The notes below the pieces were generated by a model. It ran no database searches and was not told the origin of the DNA. It was given only the letters and a program-made list of their open reading frames with translations. From the NCBI RefSeq assembly GCF_024343775.1, contig NZ_RJUF01000029.1:1-44409 (forward strand): a stretch of DNA of 44,409 nt. Direction: 5' to 3'. Numbering within the stretch: the stretch's first letter is position 1; each line of letters starts with the position of its first letter. The position numbers were made by a program, and so were the translations under genes. Source of the stretch: Lacihabitans soyangensis. GTDB taxonomy: Bacteria; Bacteroidota; Bacteroidia; Cytophagales; Spirosomataceae. Positions 34,138 to 44,304 of this stretch are shown here, in pieces.

Positions 34138-35131
34138 ATATTTTTTGATTTAGTTCTTCGTATTCTTTTCTGGCATCACTCCTACTCGTAAGCCCTCCAC
34201 CGCTTTTGTAGACCAATCCGTCCATACTTTTTTCAATAAAACGAATCATCACCGCTGATGTCAATATTTCACCATCAAACAAACCAAAAACACCCGTGTA
34301 ATACTTCCTTTGGTCATCTTGGTGCAAATCTCTCTCTGCTTCCTTAATAATTTCCAAGGTTTTTTCTTTTGGGGCTCCCGAGATGGACCCGGCCGGCAAA
34401 AGTTCAAAAAACCAATCACCAATGTTATTTCTCCAGTCATGGGGCAGCTGTCCGCAAACCTCAGAACTTACCTGTAAAAGTTCTTCACCGCTATTCCTAC
34501 GAATTTTATCGATATACCTAAACCGCTCCACCCATACTCTTTCGCAAATTTTGCTCAAATCGTTTCTTATCAAATCCACAATTGTTGTATGCTCATATTT
34601 CTCTTTTGGATCATTCAATATCTCCTCTTCCGCATTTTCCAAACTGGCATCTATTGTTCCCTTCATAGGAAATGAGGAAATTTTCCCCACCGAATCAACT
34701 GAAACAAACGATTCAGGTGAAAAACAGACAAATTCGTCTTTAAGCCAAAGTTTATATTTGGCTTTGGTAAAATTAATGATTTTTTCGAAAGGAATATTTA
34801 CTTTGATTTTATTAGAAACCGTCAGGTTAGTCAAAAAACTATTGCCCAATTCCAAATTACTTTTAACAAAATCAAAAGACGTCTTATACAGTTCAAATGG
34901 GATAAGTTCAGAAGAAATCTCAAGTTCACTTTCTAATTCTTCATCAAAAAAGTTCTGGTAGGTTGAAAAATCATCCTTGAATGCATATTTAATTTCTTCG
35001 GGAGAAATTTCATCTAAAGGTAGAACAATATTTTCAGTTTTGTCAAAACCGATTATAAACAAAAAAGGGCAACTTAACTGCCCTAATTTGTTCATTTCTA
35101 ATACAGTATCTCTTTCTGAAAGTTTAAGCAT
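34121..35131 (-). CDS. pabB: Aminodeoxychorismate synthase component I (PabB)
   Basis: This is 336 residues from the ATG at 35131; a longer frame to 35188 would overlap gcvP by 65 bases and lacks family residues. Chorismate-binding motifs: [10 protein letters not shown] with the PabB-type lysine, [33 protein letters not shown] and [12 protein letters not shown]. It makes 4-amino-4-deoxychorismate for folate. Its start overlaps the gcvP stop by eight bases, and its end overlaps pabC by 17, so the three genes form a tight translation-coupled run. Confidence 0.92.
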   Translation of the reverse strand: MLKLSERDTVLEMNKLGQLSCPFLFIIGFDKTENIVLPLDEISPEEIKYAFKDDFSTYQNFFDEELESELEISSELIPFELYKTSFDFVKSNLELGNSFLTNLTVSNKIKVNIPFEKIINFTKAKYKLWLKDEFVCFSPESFVSVDSVGKISSFPMKGTIDASLENAEEEILNDPKEKYEHTTIVDLIRNDLSKICERVWVERFRYIDKIRRNSGEELLQVSSEVCGQLPHDWRNNIGDWFFELLPAGSISGAPKEKTLEIIKEAERDLHQDDQRKYYTGVFGLFDGEILTSAVMIRFIEKSMDGLVYKSGGGLTSRSDARKEYEELNQKIYVPIF

Positions 35132-37994
35132 AGGCTTCGATTGGCTCACATGCACAAACCAAATTTCTATCGCCATAGGCAGAGTCAATTCTGCTTACCG
35201 ATGGCCAGAATTTATTGAATTTCAATTTTTCGTTCGGGAAGGCAGCTTTTTCTCTGCTATACGACTTATCCCAATTTTCTGCCATCACCACTCGCTGTGT
35301 ATGCGGTGCATTCACCAACACGTTGTTGTCAGCAGGATAAATTCCAGACTCTATCTCGGCAATTTCTTCTCTGATGGCTATCAAAGCATCACAAAACTTA
35401 TCAAGTTCTGCTTGAGACTCTGACTCTGTTGGCTCAATCATCAAAGTACCGGCTACAGGAAACGAAACCGTTGGAGCATGGAAACCATAATCCATTAAAC
35501 GCTTGGCTATGTCTTCCACTTCTACCTGAGCAGACAATTTAAATGGACGACATTCTACGATCATCTCATGGGCACAATGTCCATTAGAGCCTGTGTAAAG
35601 AATATCAAAGTGTTTTTCCAATCTTGATTTTATATAGTTGGCATTCAAAATGGCATATTTCGTTGCATTTGTTAAACCATCTGGGCCCATCATAGAAATG
35701 TAAGCATATGAAATAGGTAGCACGCTTGCACTGCCCCATGGAGCGGCCGAAATACCGTTGATGGCTTTCTCTCCTCCAGTTTTCATAACCGCATTTCCTG
35801 GTAAAAATGCTGCCAATTCAGCCGTTACCCCTATTGGACCAACTCCAGGGCCACCACCACCGTGAGGAATCGCAAAAGTTTTATGCAAATTCAGGTGACA
35901 AACGTCGGCACCAATTTTACCAGGTGAGGTTAAACCAACTTGGGCGTTCATATTGGCTCCGTCCATATATACCTTACCGCCATAGCTGTGAATGATTTCA
36001 CATATTTCTATGATAGTCTCCTCAAACACACCATGTGTAGAAGGATAAGTCACCATCAAACAAGCCAAATCTTCGGCATGCTCGGCGGCTTTCAGCTTCA
36101 AATCTTCTACATCTATATTGCCTTTTTCATCACATTTCACTACTACCACTTTCATGCCTGCCATTACAGCTGATGCAGGATTGGTTCCATGTGCTGAAGA
36201 GGGTATCAAGGCTATATTTCTAGCTCCGTGGTTGTTTTGCTCATGAAAAGCCCTAATCACCATCAAACCGGCTAACTCGCCTTGAGCACCAGAATTCGGT
36301 TGAAGTGAAACTTTAGCAAAGCCAGTGACTTCTGAAAGCCAATCACACAGCTCTTCGAACATCATTTGATAACCTTGCGTTTGATCCACAGGAGCAAATG
36401 GGTGAATATTGCCGAACTCCGGCCAAGTGACGGCTATCATTTCAGAAGTAGCGTTTAGTTTCATGGTACAACTTCCCAAAGAAATCATAGAATGTACCAA
36501 CGAAAGGTCTTTGCTTTCTAAAGATTTCAAGTAACGCAACATCTCGTGTTCGGTATGATATGAGTTAAACACAGGATGCTTCATGTAATCATCTTCCCTC
36601 CCCAGATTTGCCGGAATAGCTATTTCCACATCATGCTTCAAGTTCATTACCAAACTTTCCCCTCTTGCTTCCGCAAAAATCTCGAGTAACAAACCCAAAT
36701 CTTCCAAAGTTTTGGTTTCGTCAAAAGAAATACTGATATCTTCTGTACCATGATACCTAAAATTCACGCCTCTTGACTCAGCTATTTGACGGATTTTGCT
36801 GTTATCCAAAACATCCAAAGTAATGGTATCGAAATAGTTTTGATTCAATACTCTGTAATCCAATCCCTGAACAGCATTGGCAAAAGACTTTGTCAAACCA
36901 TGTATTTTAAGAGCTATTTCCTTCAAACCATCTGGCCCGTGATAAATACAATAAGCCGCAGACATTACAGAAAGCAATACCTGTGCCGTACAAATATTAG
37001 AGGTTGCTTTTTCTCTTCTGATATGTTGCTCACGAGTTTGAAGAGCCATTCTCAAAGCCGAATTGCCTTCAGCATCTATCGATTTACCAATGATTCTACC
37101 TGGAATCTGTCTCTTATATTCGTCTTTTGTAGCAAAAAAAGCAGCATGAGGACCACCATAACCCATCGGAACACCTAAACGCTGAGAAGTTCCTATCACC
37201 ACATCAGCACCCATTTGGCCGGGATTTTTGAACAAAGTCAAAGAAAGTAAATCAACACCAACGCATACTTTAATATCAACAGCATGCAAACGAGAAATAA
37301 TTTCTGTGTAATCAGTGATTTCACCAAATGTATTTGGGTTCTGGAAAATAGCACCAAAAACGTTTGAATTTTCAAAATCAAATGTTTCGAGATTCCCAAC
37401 TATTATATTTACTCCAATCGGAATGGCTCTACCAGTTATTACATCAATAACTTGTGGATGACAACTGTCAGATATAAAGAAGTCGTTTGAATTCCTCTTG
37501 GCACCCTTCTTAATATTGAAAAACATAGACATCGCCTCAGCCGCCGCTGTTGCTTCATCCAAAAGCGATGCGTTAGAAATCTCCATCCCTGTCAAATCCG
37601 TCACAATCGTCTGGAAATTCAAAAGCATCTCTAATCTACCCTGGGCTATTTCAGCCTGATATGGCGTGTAGGCGGTGTACCAAGACGGGTTTTCTAAAAT
37701 ATTTCTTAAAATGACCTTCGGTACCGCGGTATCGTAATATCCACCACCTATAAATGACTTGTAAACTTTATTTTTTGATCCATAAAACTTCAATTTTTCT
37801 AACAATTGCGTCTCAGAAAGTGCCGCTGGCAAATCCAAAGCCTTTTGCAATCTGATGTTAGCAGGCACGGTCTCATCAATCAATTGCTCTAGGTTTTCAA
37901 CGCCTATTTCGTTGCACATGGACTTTAACTCTGTTGATGTTTTGCCTTGATGTCTTTTTTCGAATTTTTCTGAAGTAGTAAGAGAGACTTTCAT
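35124..37994 (-). CDS. gcvP: Glycine dehydrogenase (decarboxylating), P-protein
   Basis: The 956-residue homodimeric-type P-protein decarboxylates glycine in the glycine cleavage system. Motifs: an N-terminal [52 protein letters not shown], and the PLP-lysine region [16 protein letters not shown] about residue 700. Length is normal for the single-chain form. Promoter: TAAATTTGC at 38030-38022. No glycine riboswitch is visible. pabB and pabC follow with overlaps, linking one-carbon supply with folate synthesis. Confidence 0.97.
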   Translation of the reverse strand: MKVSLTTSEKFEKRHQGKTSTELKSMCNEIGVENLEQLIDETVPANIRLQKALDLPAALSETQLLEKLKFYGSKNKVYKSFIGGGYYDTAVPKVILRNILENPSWYTAYTPYQAEIAQGRLEMLLNFQTIVTDLTGMEISNASLLDEATAAAEAMSMFFNIKKGAKRNSNDFFISDSCHPQVIDVITGRAIPIGVNIIVGNLETFDFENSNVFGAIFQNPNTFGEITDYTEIISRLHAVDIKVCVGVDLLSLTLFKNPGQMGADVVIGTSQRLGVPMGYGGPHAAFFATKDEYKRQIPGRIIGKSIDAEGNSALRMALQTREQHIRREKATSNICTAQVLLSVMSAAYCIYHGPDGLKEIALKIHGLTKSFANAVQGLDYRVLNQNYFDTITLDVLDNSKIRQIAESRGVNFRYHGTEDISISFDETKTLEDLGLLLEIFAEARGESLVMNLKHDVEIAIPANLGREDDYMKHPVFNSYHTEHEMLRYLKSLESKDLSLVHSMISLGSCTMKLNATSEMIAVTWPEFGNIHPFAPVDQTQGYQMMFEELCDWLSEVTGFAKVSLQPNSGAQGELAGLMVIRAFHEQNNHGARNIALIPSSAHGTNPASAVMAGMKVVVVKCDEKGNIDVEDLKLKAAEHAEDLACLMVTYPSTHGVFEETIIEICEIIHSYGGKVYMDGANMNAQVGLTSPGKIGADVCHLNLHKTFAIPHGGGGPGVGPIGVTAELAAFLPGNAVMKTGGEKAINGISAAPWGSASVLPISYAYISMMGPDGLTNATKYAILNANYIKSRLEKHFDILYTGSNGHCAHEMIVECRPFKLSAQVEVEDIAKRLMDYGFHAPTVSFPVAGTLMIEPTESESQAELDKFCDALIAIREEIAEIESGIYPADNNVLVNAPHTQRVVMAENWDKSYSREKAAFPNEKLKFNKFWPSVSRIDSAYGDRNLVCACEPIEAYA

Positions 37995-38022
37995 GAAGTT
38001 TTTTTGGGAGAAAATTAAAATG

Positions 38023-38052
38023 CAAATTTAAGAAAATAAACTACTTGAGAAA
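38023..38052 (-). promoter_or_regulatory. Promoter of gcvP
   Basis: On the minus strand TTTC (38052-38049), 18 bp, TAAATTTG (38030-38023) followed by C. The -7 box is a perfect TAnnTTTG; the -33 box matches three of four bases. Confidence 0.6.
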
Positions 38053-38095
38053 ACAAAATGTTTTGGTTTCTTTGCCTTTAGAAACAAATTTATCA

Positions 38096-39688
38096 ATGAA
38101 CAAAATCACCCTATTTTATTTAGCTCTTTTGACCAACACCCTGTGTTTGGCTCAATCACCTCGACAAACTTTTCAAGAAACAATTAATGAAAATGACCTC
38201 AAAAAACACCTTACTTATATAGCCTCAGACGAACTAGGAGGTAGAGATACGGGTTCAGAAGGTCAGAAAAAAGCTGCGGAATATATTGTAAGCCACTTAA
38301 AATCCTTGGGAATAGAGCCAATAGTCAAAGAAAAAAATGGAAACATTAGTTTTCAGCAAAAGATTGAACTATATAAAAACGGCTGGAAAGAATCCTACGT
38401 GGTCATCAATGGCAAAAAGAGAGTGTTCTTCAACGATTATTTCCCGGTCGGGATGATCAACATTCCTGTAGAAAAAGAAATCGAAACGGTTTTTGTGGGT
38501 TATGGAATTCAAAATGAGACCCTAAATGATTATGCCAACAAAACAGTGAAAGGCAAAGCCGTCGTTTTTATCGAAAACGAATCAAAAAACAAAGCCGGAA
38601 AATATATTTCCAGCAACACGGATAATTCTGAATGGCTGGGCAGCACTGGTTTGAAGAAAAAACAAAAAATTGCTGCTGACCTAGGGGCCGACTATATTTT
38701 CGTCATTTCACTGGCTGATTCTGATCAATTTAAAACTCTGAATGCCGAAAGAAAAGCTGTGTTATCAAGATTTAATAGACTGGCCATCGAAAAATCTAAA
38801 CCTGAGAATCCTTCTGTAACCTCAGCCATTCCGACTTTTATAATTTCCAAAAACATGGCTTCAGAAATGCTTGGCATTAGTCAGAAAAAGTTAGAATCAC
38901 ATATCGCTAATCCAGAAAGCAAACTAAAGGCAAAAAAAAGTACTATAAAAATAAAATCAGAGAGAGGGGAAGATACCATCGAAACTGCCAATATTATGGG
39001 TTACTTGGAAGGAACAGACAAAAAAGATGAGGTGTTAATTATATCGGCACATTATGACCACGTTGGCACAGATGATAAAGGGAGAATCTACAACGGTGCA
39101 GACGACGATGGCTCCGGAACTTGTGCCCTATTAGAGCTTGCCGAAGCTTACTCAAAGGCCAAAGCCGCAGGAAATGGCCCTCGAAGGAGTATTTTATTCC
39201 TTTGGGTAACTGGTGAAGAAAAAGGCTTACTAGGCTCCAAATATTATACCGACATAAATCCAATAATTCCGTTAGACAAAACCGTATGCGACCTTAACAT
39301 AGACATGATTGGAAGAATTGACAAAAAACACGAAAACAACCAAAACTATGTTTATCTCATTGGCAGCGATAAACTATCCTCAGAATTGCATACGATTTCG
39401 GAAAACACCAATAAAGAAACCATCAATTTCGAACTGGACTATGAATTCAATGATCCAAAAGACCCCAATAGGTTCTATTATAGATCTGACCATTACAATT
39501 TCGCCAAAAACCAAATACCTGTAATATTCTATTTTACTGGTGACCATGAGGATTACCACAAACCAGGGGACGATGTGGAAAAAATCCTTTTCACCAAATA
39601 TTCAAAAATAACCCAGTTGGTATTTGCAACCTCATGGGAATTGGCCAACAGAAACGACCGGATAAAAGTCGATAGCAACAAACCTTGA
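38096..39688 (+). CDS. Secreted M28-family metallopeptidase with PA-like insert
   Basis: This is 530 residues from the ATG at 38096, which gives a signal peptide (MNKITLFYLALLTNTLCLAQ). A longer frame starts at TTG 38045 but adds no family sequence. The M28 zinc ligands are visible: ISAHYDHVG, NGADDDGSG, TGEEKGLLGSKYY, DLNIDMIGR and the late DHEDYHKPGDD. A PA-like domain (VFVGYGIQNETLNDY through FIISKNMA) sits between the N-terminal part and the catalytic core. Likely an exported aminopeptidase. Monocistronic, divergent from gcvP. Confidence 0.92.
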   Translation: MNKITLFYLALLTNTLCLAQSPRQTFQETINENDLKKHLTYIASDELGGRDTGSEGQKKAAEYIVSHLKSLGIEPIVKEKNGNISFQQKIELYKNGWKESYVVINGKKRVFFNDYFPVGMINIPVEKEIETVFVGYGIQNETLNDYANKTVKGKAVVFIENESKNKAGKYISSNTDNSEWLGSTGLKKKQKIAADLGADYIFVISLADSDQFKTLNAERKAVLSRFNRLAIEKSKPENPSVTSAIPTFIISKNMASEMLGISQKKLESHIANPESKLKAKKSTIKIKSERGEDTIETANIMGYLEGTDKKDEVLIISAHYDHVGTDDKGRIYNGADDDGSGTCALLELAEAYSKAKAAGNGPRRSILFLWVTGEEKGLLGSKYYTDINPIIPLDKTVCDLNIDMIGRIDKKHENNQNYVYLIGSDKLSSELHTISENTNKETINFELDYEFNDPKDPNRFYYRSDHYNFAKNQIPVIFYFTGDHEDYHKPGDDVEKILFTKYSKITQLVFATSWELANRNDRIKVDSNKP

Positions 39689-40012
39689 ATTGTATCAAAG
39701 TGAGACTTTAGAAATTCGAAAAGCGAAAATTTAATATCGAAACATTTAATGTTGATAAGTATTTAATTATAAGCAAACAATGCAATCAGAAAGGCCAAAT
39801 TGATAAAAATAATAAAAATCTAGAATAACTAATTTTATAGTTTTTAGAAAATTAATCCAAAAAAAAATTTTATGTTTAAGAGTTTTTAATTAGAATTGCC
39901 AAAGAATTATAATTCCAAGGCGGAAAAGTGTTCTGAATCTTTAATTTATTACTAAAGATTAACAAACAAAAGTTTAATCATTTTTTAAAAACCCTAAAAA
40001 TTTTCTAATCAA
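39689..40012. other. AT-rich 324-base leader region before the ExbB gene
   Basis: No gene. A TCTTTA...TAAAGA inverted repeat (about 39938-39958) lies some 55 bases before the start codon. A perfect TAnnTTTG box was not found; TAGAATTG (about 39891) is the nearest match. A long AT-rich leader before a highly expressed operon is plausible, but regulation cannot be read from the sequence. Confidence 0.45.
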
Positions 40013-40831
40013 ATGGAAAAAAAGACTAAAGCTCCAGCTGCAAAGCCAGCCAAAAAATCTTCAGGTATTAATCCTATCATTGTTATCCCAATACTCATGG
40101 CGATAGCTTTTGCTATCTACTATGTAATTTTGGGTTCACCATCTAACTTTGAGGATCCTGAGACAATGCACAACCCGAAAAACGCATTGGGTATTATTTA
40201 TTCTGGTGGTATTATCGTACCTTTCCTTATCACATTCATGCTTACAGTGTTGGTTTTCTCAATCGAAAGATTCATCACTTTGGGCAAAGCTGGCGGTTCA
40301 GGAGACTTAGACGCTTTTGTTAAAAAAGTAAGAACTTTATTAGATCAAAACAACATTGCTGATGCAATGAAAGAGTGCGAAAAACAAAAAGGAACTGTTG
40401 GTAATGTTACCAAAACTGCTCTTGAGAAATATGCTCAATTGCAATCTGATTCAGCCCTTAACAAAGAGCAAAAACTAGCAGCTCTTCAAAAAGAAATCGA
40501 AGAAGCTACTTCTTTAGAACTTCCTATGCTAGAGAAAAACCTTACTATCCTTTCTACTTTGGCTTCTGTATCAACTTTGGTAGCCCTGTTAGGAACGGTA
40601 ATTGGTATGATTAAGTCATTCTTCGCCCTTGGTTCAGGTGGTGGCTCTCCAGATGCAGCTGCCCTTGCAAAAGGTATCGCGGAAGCACTTATCAATACAG
40701 GTCTTGGTATCGGTACTTCAGCTATCGCTATCATGGTTTACAACTACTTCACGTCTTCTATTGATACTTTGACATATAAAATTGACGAAATAGGTATGAG
40801 CCTTCAACAAAACTTCTCGTCTCATAACTAA
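40013..40831 (+). CDS. exbB: ExbB/TolQ/MotA-family proton channel subunit
   Basis: The 272-residue protein has a basic, Ala/Pro/Lys-rich N-terminus, membrane helices at about 20-41, 63-84, 179-205 and 226-247, and the MotA/ExbB signature LASVSTLVALLGTVIGMIKS plus INTGLGIGTSAIAIMVYNYF. It forms the proton-conducting pentamer that energises TonB-dependent outer-membrane transporters. It is the first of five consecutive plus-strand genes. The extra N-terminal helix is usual in Bacteroidota ExbB-like proteins. Confidence 0.95.
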   Translation: MEKKTKAPAAKPAKKSSGINPIIVIPILMAIAFAIYYVILGSPSNFEDPETMHNPKNALGIIYSGGIIVPFLITFMLTVLVFSIERFITLGKAGGSGDLDAFVKKVRTLLDQNNIADAMKECEKQKGTVGNVTKTALEKYAQLQSDSALNKEQKLAALQKEIEEATSLELPMLEKNLTILSTLASVSTLVALLGTVIGMIKSFFALGSGGGSPDAAALAKGIAEALINTGLGIGTSAIAIMVYNYFTSSIDTLTYKIDEIGMSLQQNFSSHN

Positions 40832-40874
40832 TTTTATCGAAACCTATTGTTAAAAACTTAAAAACATTTAATAG

Positions 40875-41462
40875 ATGGCACAAGTAAAACCAAAAAGACA
40901 CGGACCGGCTATGGACATGACCGCAATGTGTGACGTAGCATTCTTATTGTTGACTTTCTTTATCATGACCACGACTTTTAAAAGTCAGGAAACAGTGAAA
41001 GTTGTAACCCCTTCTTCTGTGTCTGATTTGATAGTAGAGGAGAAAAACATTGGAACAATATCAGTTACAAACGAAGGCAAATATTTCTTCGGTATCACCG
41101 AGCCAGTTGAAAGAAGGGCATTCATTAATGTATTAAATACAAAAATGAACCTAGGACTTACAGCAGACGAACAAAACACTTTTACGAAAATAGCCGAAGT
41201 TGGCGTGGGTAAAGAGGGTTTGAAGTCTTATCTTAATCTAAGTAACTCAGATAGAGAAAAAGTTAAGGTTCCAGGTATTGCCTGTGACTCTGTAAATACT
41301 GAACTCGTTGATTGGGTGAAAGCCTATGCAGAATCTAATCCAGCAGGCAACCTTGCTATTAGAGGGGACGTGAAAACGCAATATCCAGCAGTTAAAGTAC
41401 TATTTGACGAGTTGGGCAAAGCGAAAATTTACAAGTTTAGATTAGTAACCAAAGGAGAATAA
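40875..41462 (+). CDS. exbD: ExbD/TolR-family protein, first copy
   Basis: The 195-residue protein has a single N-terminal helix with the proton-relay Asp in MDMTAMCDVAFLLLTFFIM, then a periplasmic domain. It forms the ExbD dimer inside the ExbB pore. It starts 43 bases after the ExbB gene and is followed after 22 bases by a second, different ExbD; duplicated ExbD genes are usual in Bacteroidota TonB clusters. The periplasmic domain is longer than in E. coli ExbD. Confidence 0.93.
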   Translation: MAQVKPKRHGPAMDMTAMCDVAFLLLTFFIMTTTFKSQETVKVVTPSSVSDLIVEEKNIGTISVTNEGKYFFGITEPVERRAFINVLNTKMNLGLTADEQNTFTKIAEVGVGKEGLKSYLNLSNSDREKVKVPGIACDSVNTELVDWVKAYAESNPAGNLAIRGDVKTQYPAVKVLFDELGKAKIYKFRLVTKGE

Positions 41463-41484
41463 TACCATAACCTTAATTTAAGAA

Positions 41485-42039
41485 ATGGCTGAAATACAAG
41501 AAAAAGACTCCGGTAAGGGTGGTAAGGTAAGGTCGAAAAAGAACTCTGGAAAGCCAGATATGACACCAATGGTGGACTTGGGCTTCCTTCTAATAACCTT
41601 CTTTATGTTTACCACCACGTTTAGCAAACCAAACATGATGAAGCTAAACATGCCAGAAAAGAACGACGAGGAACCTGAAGATCAAGAGACCAGTGAAATA
41701 AAATTGTCTAACACCATATCAATAGTTATGGGAAAAGACGACAGAATATTTTACTACCAACAAGCGGTCTCAGATGTTACAGCGGCTGATTTGATTGAAA
41801 CTGACTATTCTGAGAACGGAATTAGAGCAGAAATCATGAAAAAGAAGTTGGCTGCTCTTGACAGTTCTAAATTTACTGTAATTCTTAAACCAACCAAAGA
41901 GGCTACCTTCAAAAACACGGTGGACATTTTGGATGAGATGGAAATTACAGGCAATAAATTGTACGCAATCGTGGATCTTCAAAAACAAGAAGAGGATGCT
42001 TACAATGAGAAAATGAAAACTCCGAAAGGAGGTAATTAA
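41485..42039 (+). CDS. exbD: ExbD/TolR-family protein, second copy
   Basis: The 184-residue protein has a charged, Lys/Gly-rich N-terminus and the membrane helix PDMTPMVDLGFLLITFFMF with the conserved Asp, then a periplasmic domain with DILDEMEITG. It differs strongly from the first copy outside the helix, suggesting a heterodimeric ExbD. It is followed by tonB after 26 bases. Confidence 0.93.
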   Translation: MAEIQEKDSGKGGKVRSKKNSGKPDMTPMVDLGFLLITFFMFTTTFSKPNMMKLNMPEKNDEEPEDQETSEIKLSNTISIVMGKDDRIFYYQQAVSDVTAADLIETDYSENGIRAEIMKKKLAALDSSKFTVILKPTKEATFKNTVDILDEMEITGNKLYAIVDLQKQEEDAYNEKMKTPKGGN

Positions 42040-42065
42040 CACTAAGGTTTTAATCTCAAAAAAAT

Positions 42066-42896
42066 ATGAGCAGTAAAGCAGAAAATGTAACCTTAGATGA
42101 TATAGTATTCGAAAACCGTAACAAAGAGTACGGAGCTTACTATCTAAGGAAGAATTATAAAAGCTATTTGACTCGTGCTTTGATATACGGAACCAGTATA
42201 TTTGTACTGTTGTTTGGAGGTGCTTATACCTACAACAACTACATACTTCCTAAGCTTCAAGAAGCAAAGGATAGAGAAGTAGAAATAGACTTATCCAAAT
42301 TGAAAGAGGAGTTACCGGAGGAGAAGATTGACATTCCACCTCCACCACCGCCACCACCAGTGGAACCACCACCAGAGGTGGCTCAAATTAAGTTCTTACC
42401 TCCAGAGCCTAAGAAAGATGAAGAGGTTTTGGTTGAAGAACCACCACCACCAGCAGAGGAAGTGGAAAAAGCAGTAATCTCGAACAAAACAGTTGAAGGT
42501 GTTGAGGCAGTAGATGCATTCATTCCACCACCTCCTCCTGAAGAAGTCAAAATTGTTGCGATTGAGAAACCTAAGGAAGAGGAAATCTTTACTGCGGTTG
42601 AGCAAAATCCAGAATTCCCAGGTGGACAAAGTGCCATGTATAAATACCTTGGCGAAAATATAAAATACCCAGCTGCAGCTCAAAGAGCCAACGTTTCAGG
42701 TAGAGTTTTCGTGAAGTTCGTTGTTGAGAAAGATGGTTCTATTGGTAATGTTGAAGTAATGAAAGGTATTGGTTTTGGTTGTGACGAAGAAGCTATCAGG
42801 GTTATCAAGTCTATGCCAAAATGGAATCCTGGTCGCCAAAACGGTAAAAACGTTAGGGTATTCTACAACATGCCAGTGGTATACAAACTAGACTAA
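42066..42896 (+). CDS. tonB: Energy transducer TonB
   Basis: The 276-residue protein has the Bacteroidota-type N-terminus (FENRNKEYGAYYLRKNY), one membrane helix (about 38-58), a periplasmic Pro/Glu/Lys-rich spacer (about 75-170, with runs of eight and five prolines), and a TonB C-terminal domain (about 184-276: FPGGQSAMYKYLGENIKYP, GRVFVKFVVEKDG). It carries proton-motive energy from ExbB/ExbD to outer-membrane receptors. Shadow frames on the other strand over the proline codons are not genes. Confidence 0.95.
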   Translation: MSSKAENVTLDDIVFENRNKEYGAYYLRKNYKSYLTRALIYGTSIFVLLFGGAYTYNNYILPKLQEAKDREVEIDLSKLKEELPEEKIDIPPPPPPPPVEPPPEVAQIKFLPPEPKKDEEVLVEEPPPPAEEVEKAVISNKTVEGVEAVDAFIPPPPPEEVKIVAIEKPKEEEIFTAVEQNPEFPGGQSAMYKYLGENIKYPAAAQRANVSGRVFVKFVVEKDGSIGNVEVMKGIGFGCDEEAIRVIKSMPKWNPGRQNGKNVRVFYNMPVVYKLD

Positions 42897-42901
42897 TACG
42901 A

Positions 42902-43111
42902 ATGGAGGATTTATTCGGAAAAGCAAAAATCTGGCTTCAAGTTATAATAGGTATCGGATATTCATTATTGGGTGGCTATGTAATCAAAGAAAAATGGTTT
43001 TTGACTTCGTTAGATGAAAAAATAGCTTGGATATTAGGTGTTGTATTAATTCTTTACGGAATTTACAGAATCTACCGTGCGTTTCAAATATCAAAAGAAG
43101 AGTCGTTGTAA
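42902..43111 (+). CDS. Small two-helix membrane protein of the TonB operon
   Basis: The 69-residue protein has two hydrophobic segments (about 11-26 and 39-58) and a short charged tail. It starts five bases after the tonB stop and is the last gene before a strong terminator, so it is co-transcribed with the TonB complex. The family was not recognised. A role in the TonB complex is possible from context only. Confidence 0.7.
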   Translation: MEDLFGKAKIWLQVIIGIGYSLLGGYVIKEKWFLTSLDEKIAWILGVVLILYGIYRIYRAFQISKEESL

Positions 43112-43128
43112 AACGGCTCTTTTTTTTT
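43099..43128 (+). terminator. Intrinsic terminator of the exbB-tonB operon
   Basis: AGAGTCGTT (43099-43107), loop GTAA, AACGGCTCT (43112-43120) forms a nine-pair stem with one G-T pair, followed by eight T residues. The stem overlaps the final codons of the last gene. Confidence 0.9.
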
Positions 43129-43395
43129 GTTTAACATTTCTAATTCACACCCAATCTAAACACTTAAAATAATCTAAGTTAAAAATCATGATTATGAAAT
43201 CATAAGCACTAATACTTTAATCCAGCAATACTATTTTGACAAAGGCATTGCTCTTGTCCAAAATCTACAATTTTCTTTACTTTCTGCCAGTCATACCCAG
43301 AATACACTAAATACCTCTTTTGCAGCAACTTAGATACACCATTGGTTTTTCTAAATCAAGAAAATAACGGATCAATCCAAAAAGTTGGGGGGAGA
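43129..43395. other. Gene-free region before the transposase array
   Basis: 267 bases without a supported gene. A minus-strand frame from about 43349 to a TAG at 43211-43209 is open for about 47 codons (LLQKRYLVYSGYDW, KKIVDFGQEQ) and could be the 3' end of a gene cut by the transposon, but has no start and no recognised family. The sequence around 43355-43395 recurs at the array junctions and is probably the transposon end. Confidence 0.4.
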
Positions 43396-43680
43396 TTAAG
43401 CATATATTTTCTGTAATCTAAATAGGAAAAAGCTTATGTCTCTTACTCCTCTGAATTGGCTCCTTAATGCTTTTACTTTTGCGTTAAAAGACTCTGCTGA
43501 GGCATTTGTACTTCTATTGTCGAAATAATTTAGGATATATTCATAATTGTTCTGAATAGTCCTAGCGATGGTATTGAAGGTTTTCACCTCAAACTTTTCT
43601 ACTGAATTATACCATAGGGCTAACTTTTTAAACGCAACTAATCTATTATTTGATTGATGGAAAATATTAGAAAGTTCCAT
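43396..43680 (-). pseudogene. Transposase C-terminal fragment, array unit 1
   Basis: The 94-codon frame encodes the last part of a DDE transposase of the ISL3-like (ISAon1-type) group: ALWYNSVEKFEVKTFNTI, NYFDNRSTNASAESFNAKVK with the likely catalytic Glu, and FRGVRDISFFLFRLQKIYA at the end. Its 5' side (SMELSNIFHQSN) is the natural interior sequence, preceded by a few more codons, then joined to the next unit. The rest of the gene is missing, so it cannot be functional. Confidence 0.8.
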
Positions 43681-43700
43681 GCTAAGGTTATATGCTTGCT

Positions 43701-44006
43701 TTAAGCATATATTTTCTGTAATCTAAATAGGAAAAAGCTTATGTCTCTTACTCCTCTGAATTGGCTCCTTAATGCTTTTACTTTTGCGTTAAAAGACTCT
43801 GCTGAGGCATTTGTACTTCTATTGTCGAAATAATTTAGGATATATTCATAATTGTTCTGAATAGTCCTAGCGATGGTATTGAAGGTTTTCACCTCAAACT
43901 TTTCTACTGAATTATACCATAGGGCTAACTTTTTAAACGCAACTAATCTATTATTTGATTGATGGAAAATAGGATCAATCCAAAAAGTTGGGGGGAGATT
44001 AAGCAT
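43701..44006 (-). pseudogene. Transposase C-terminal fragment, array unit 2
   Basis: The 101-codon frame has the same sequence as unit 1 after FHQSNNRL, but its 5' end (MLNLPPTFWIDPI) is translated from the repeated transposon end sequence rather than from the native gene. It is a junction artefact of the array, not an independent gene. Confidence 0.8.
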
Positions 44007-44304
44007 ATATTTTCTGTAATCTAAATAGGAAAAAGCTTATGTCTCTTACTCCTCTGAATTGGCTCCTTAATGCTTTTACTTTTGCGTTAAAAGACTCTGC
44101 TGAGGCATTTGTACTTCTATTGTCGAAATAATTTAGGATATATTCATAATTGTTCTGAATAGTCCTAGCGATGGTATTGAAGGTTTTCACCTCAAACTTT
44201 TCTACTGAATTATACCATAGGGCTAACTTTTTAAACGCAACTAATCTATTATTTGATTGATGGAAAATAGGATCAATCCAAAAAGTTGGGGGGAGATTAA
44301 GCAT
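43999..44304 (-). pseudogene. Transposase C-terminal fragment, array unit 3
   Basis: It appears identical to unit 2 in length and sequence. A fourth partial unit follows from about 44297 to the window end. Overlap of eight bases with unit 2 comes from the repeat structure. Confidence 0.8.

Noticed and set aside
35132-35188. Extended pabB N-terminus
   Set aside because: It would lie wholly within the gcvP coding region and adds sequence not typical of PabB; the ATG at 35131 overlaps the gcvP stop as expected for coupled genes.
42383-42683. Minus-strand Gly/Ser- and Trp-rich frames opposite tonB
   Set aside because: They come from antisense reading of the proline and acidic codons of the TonB spacer.
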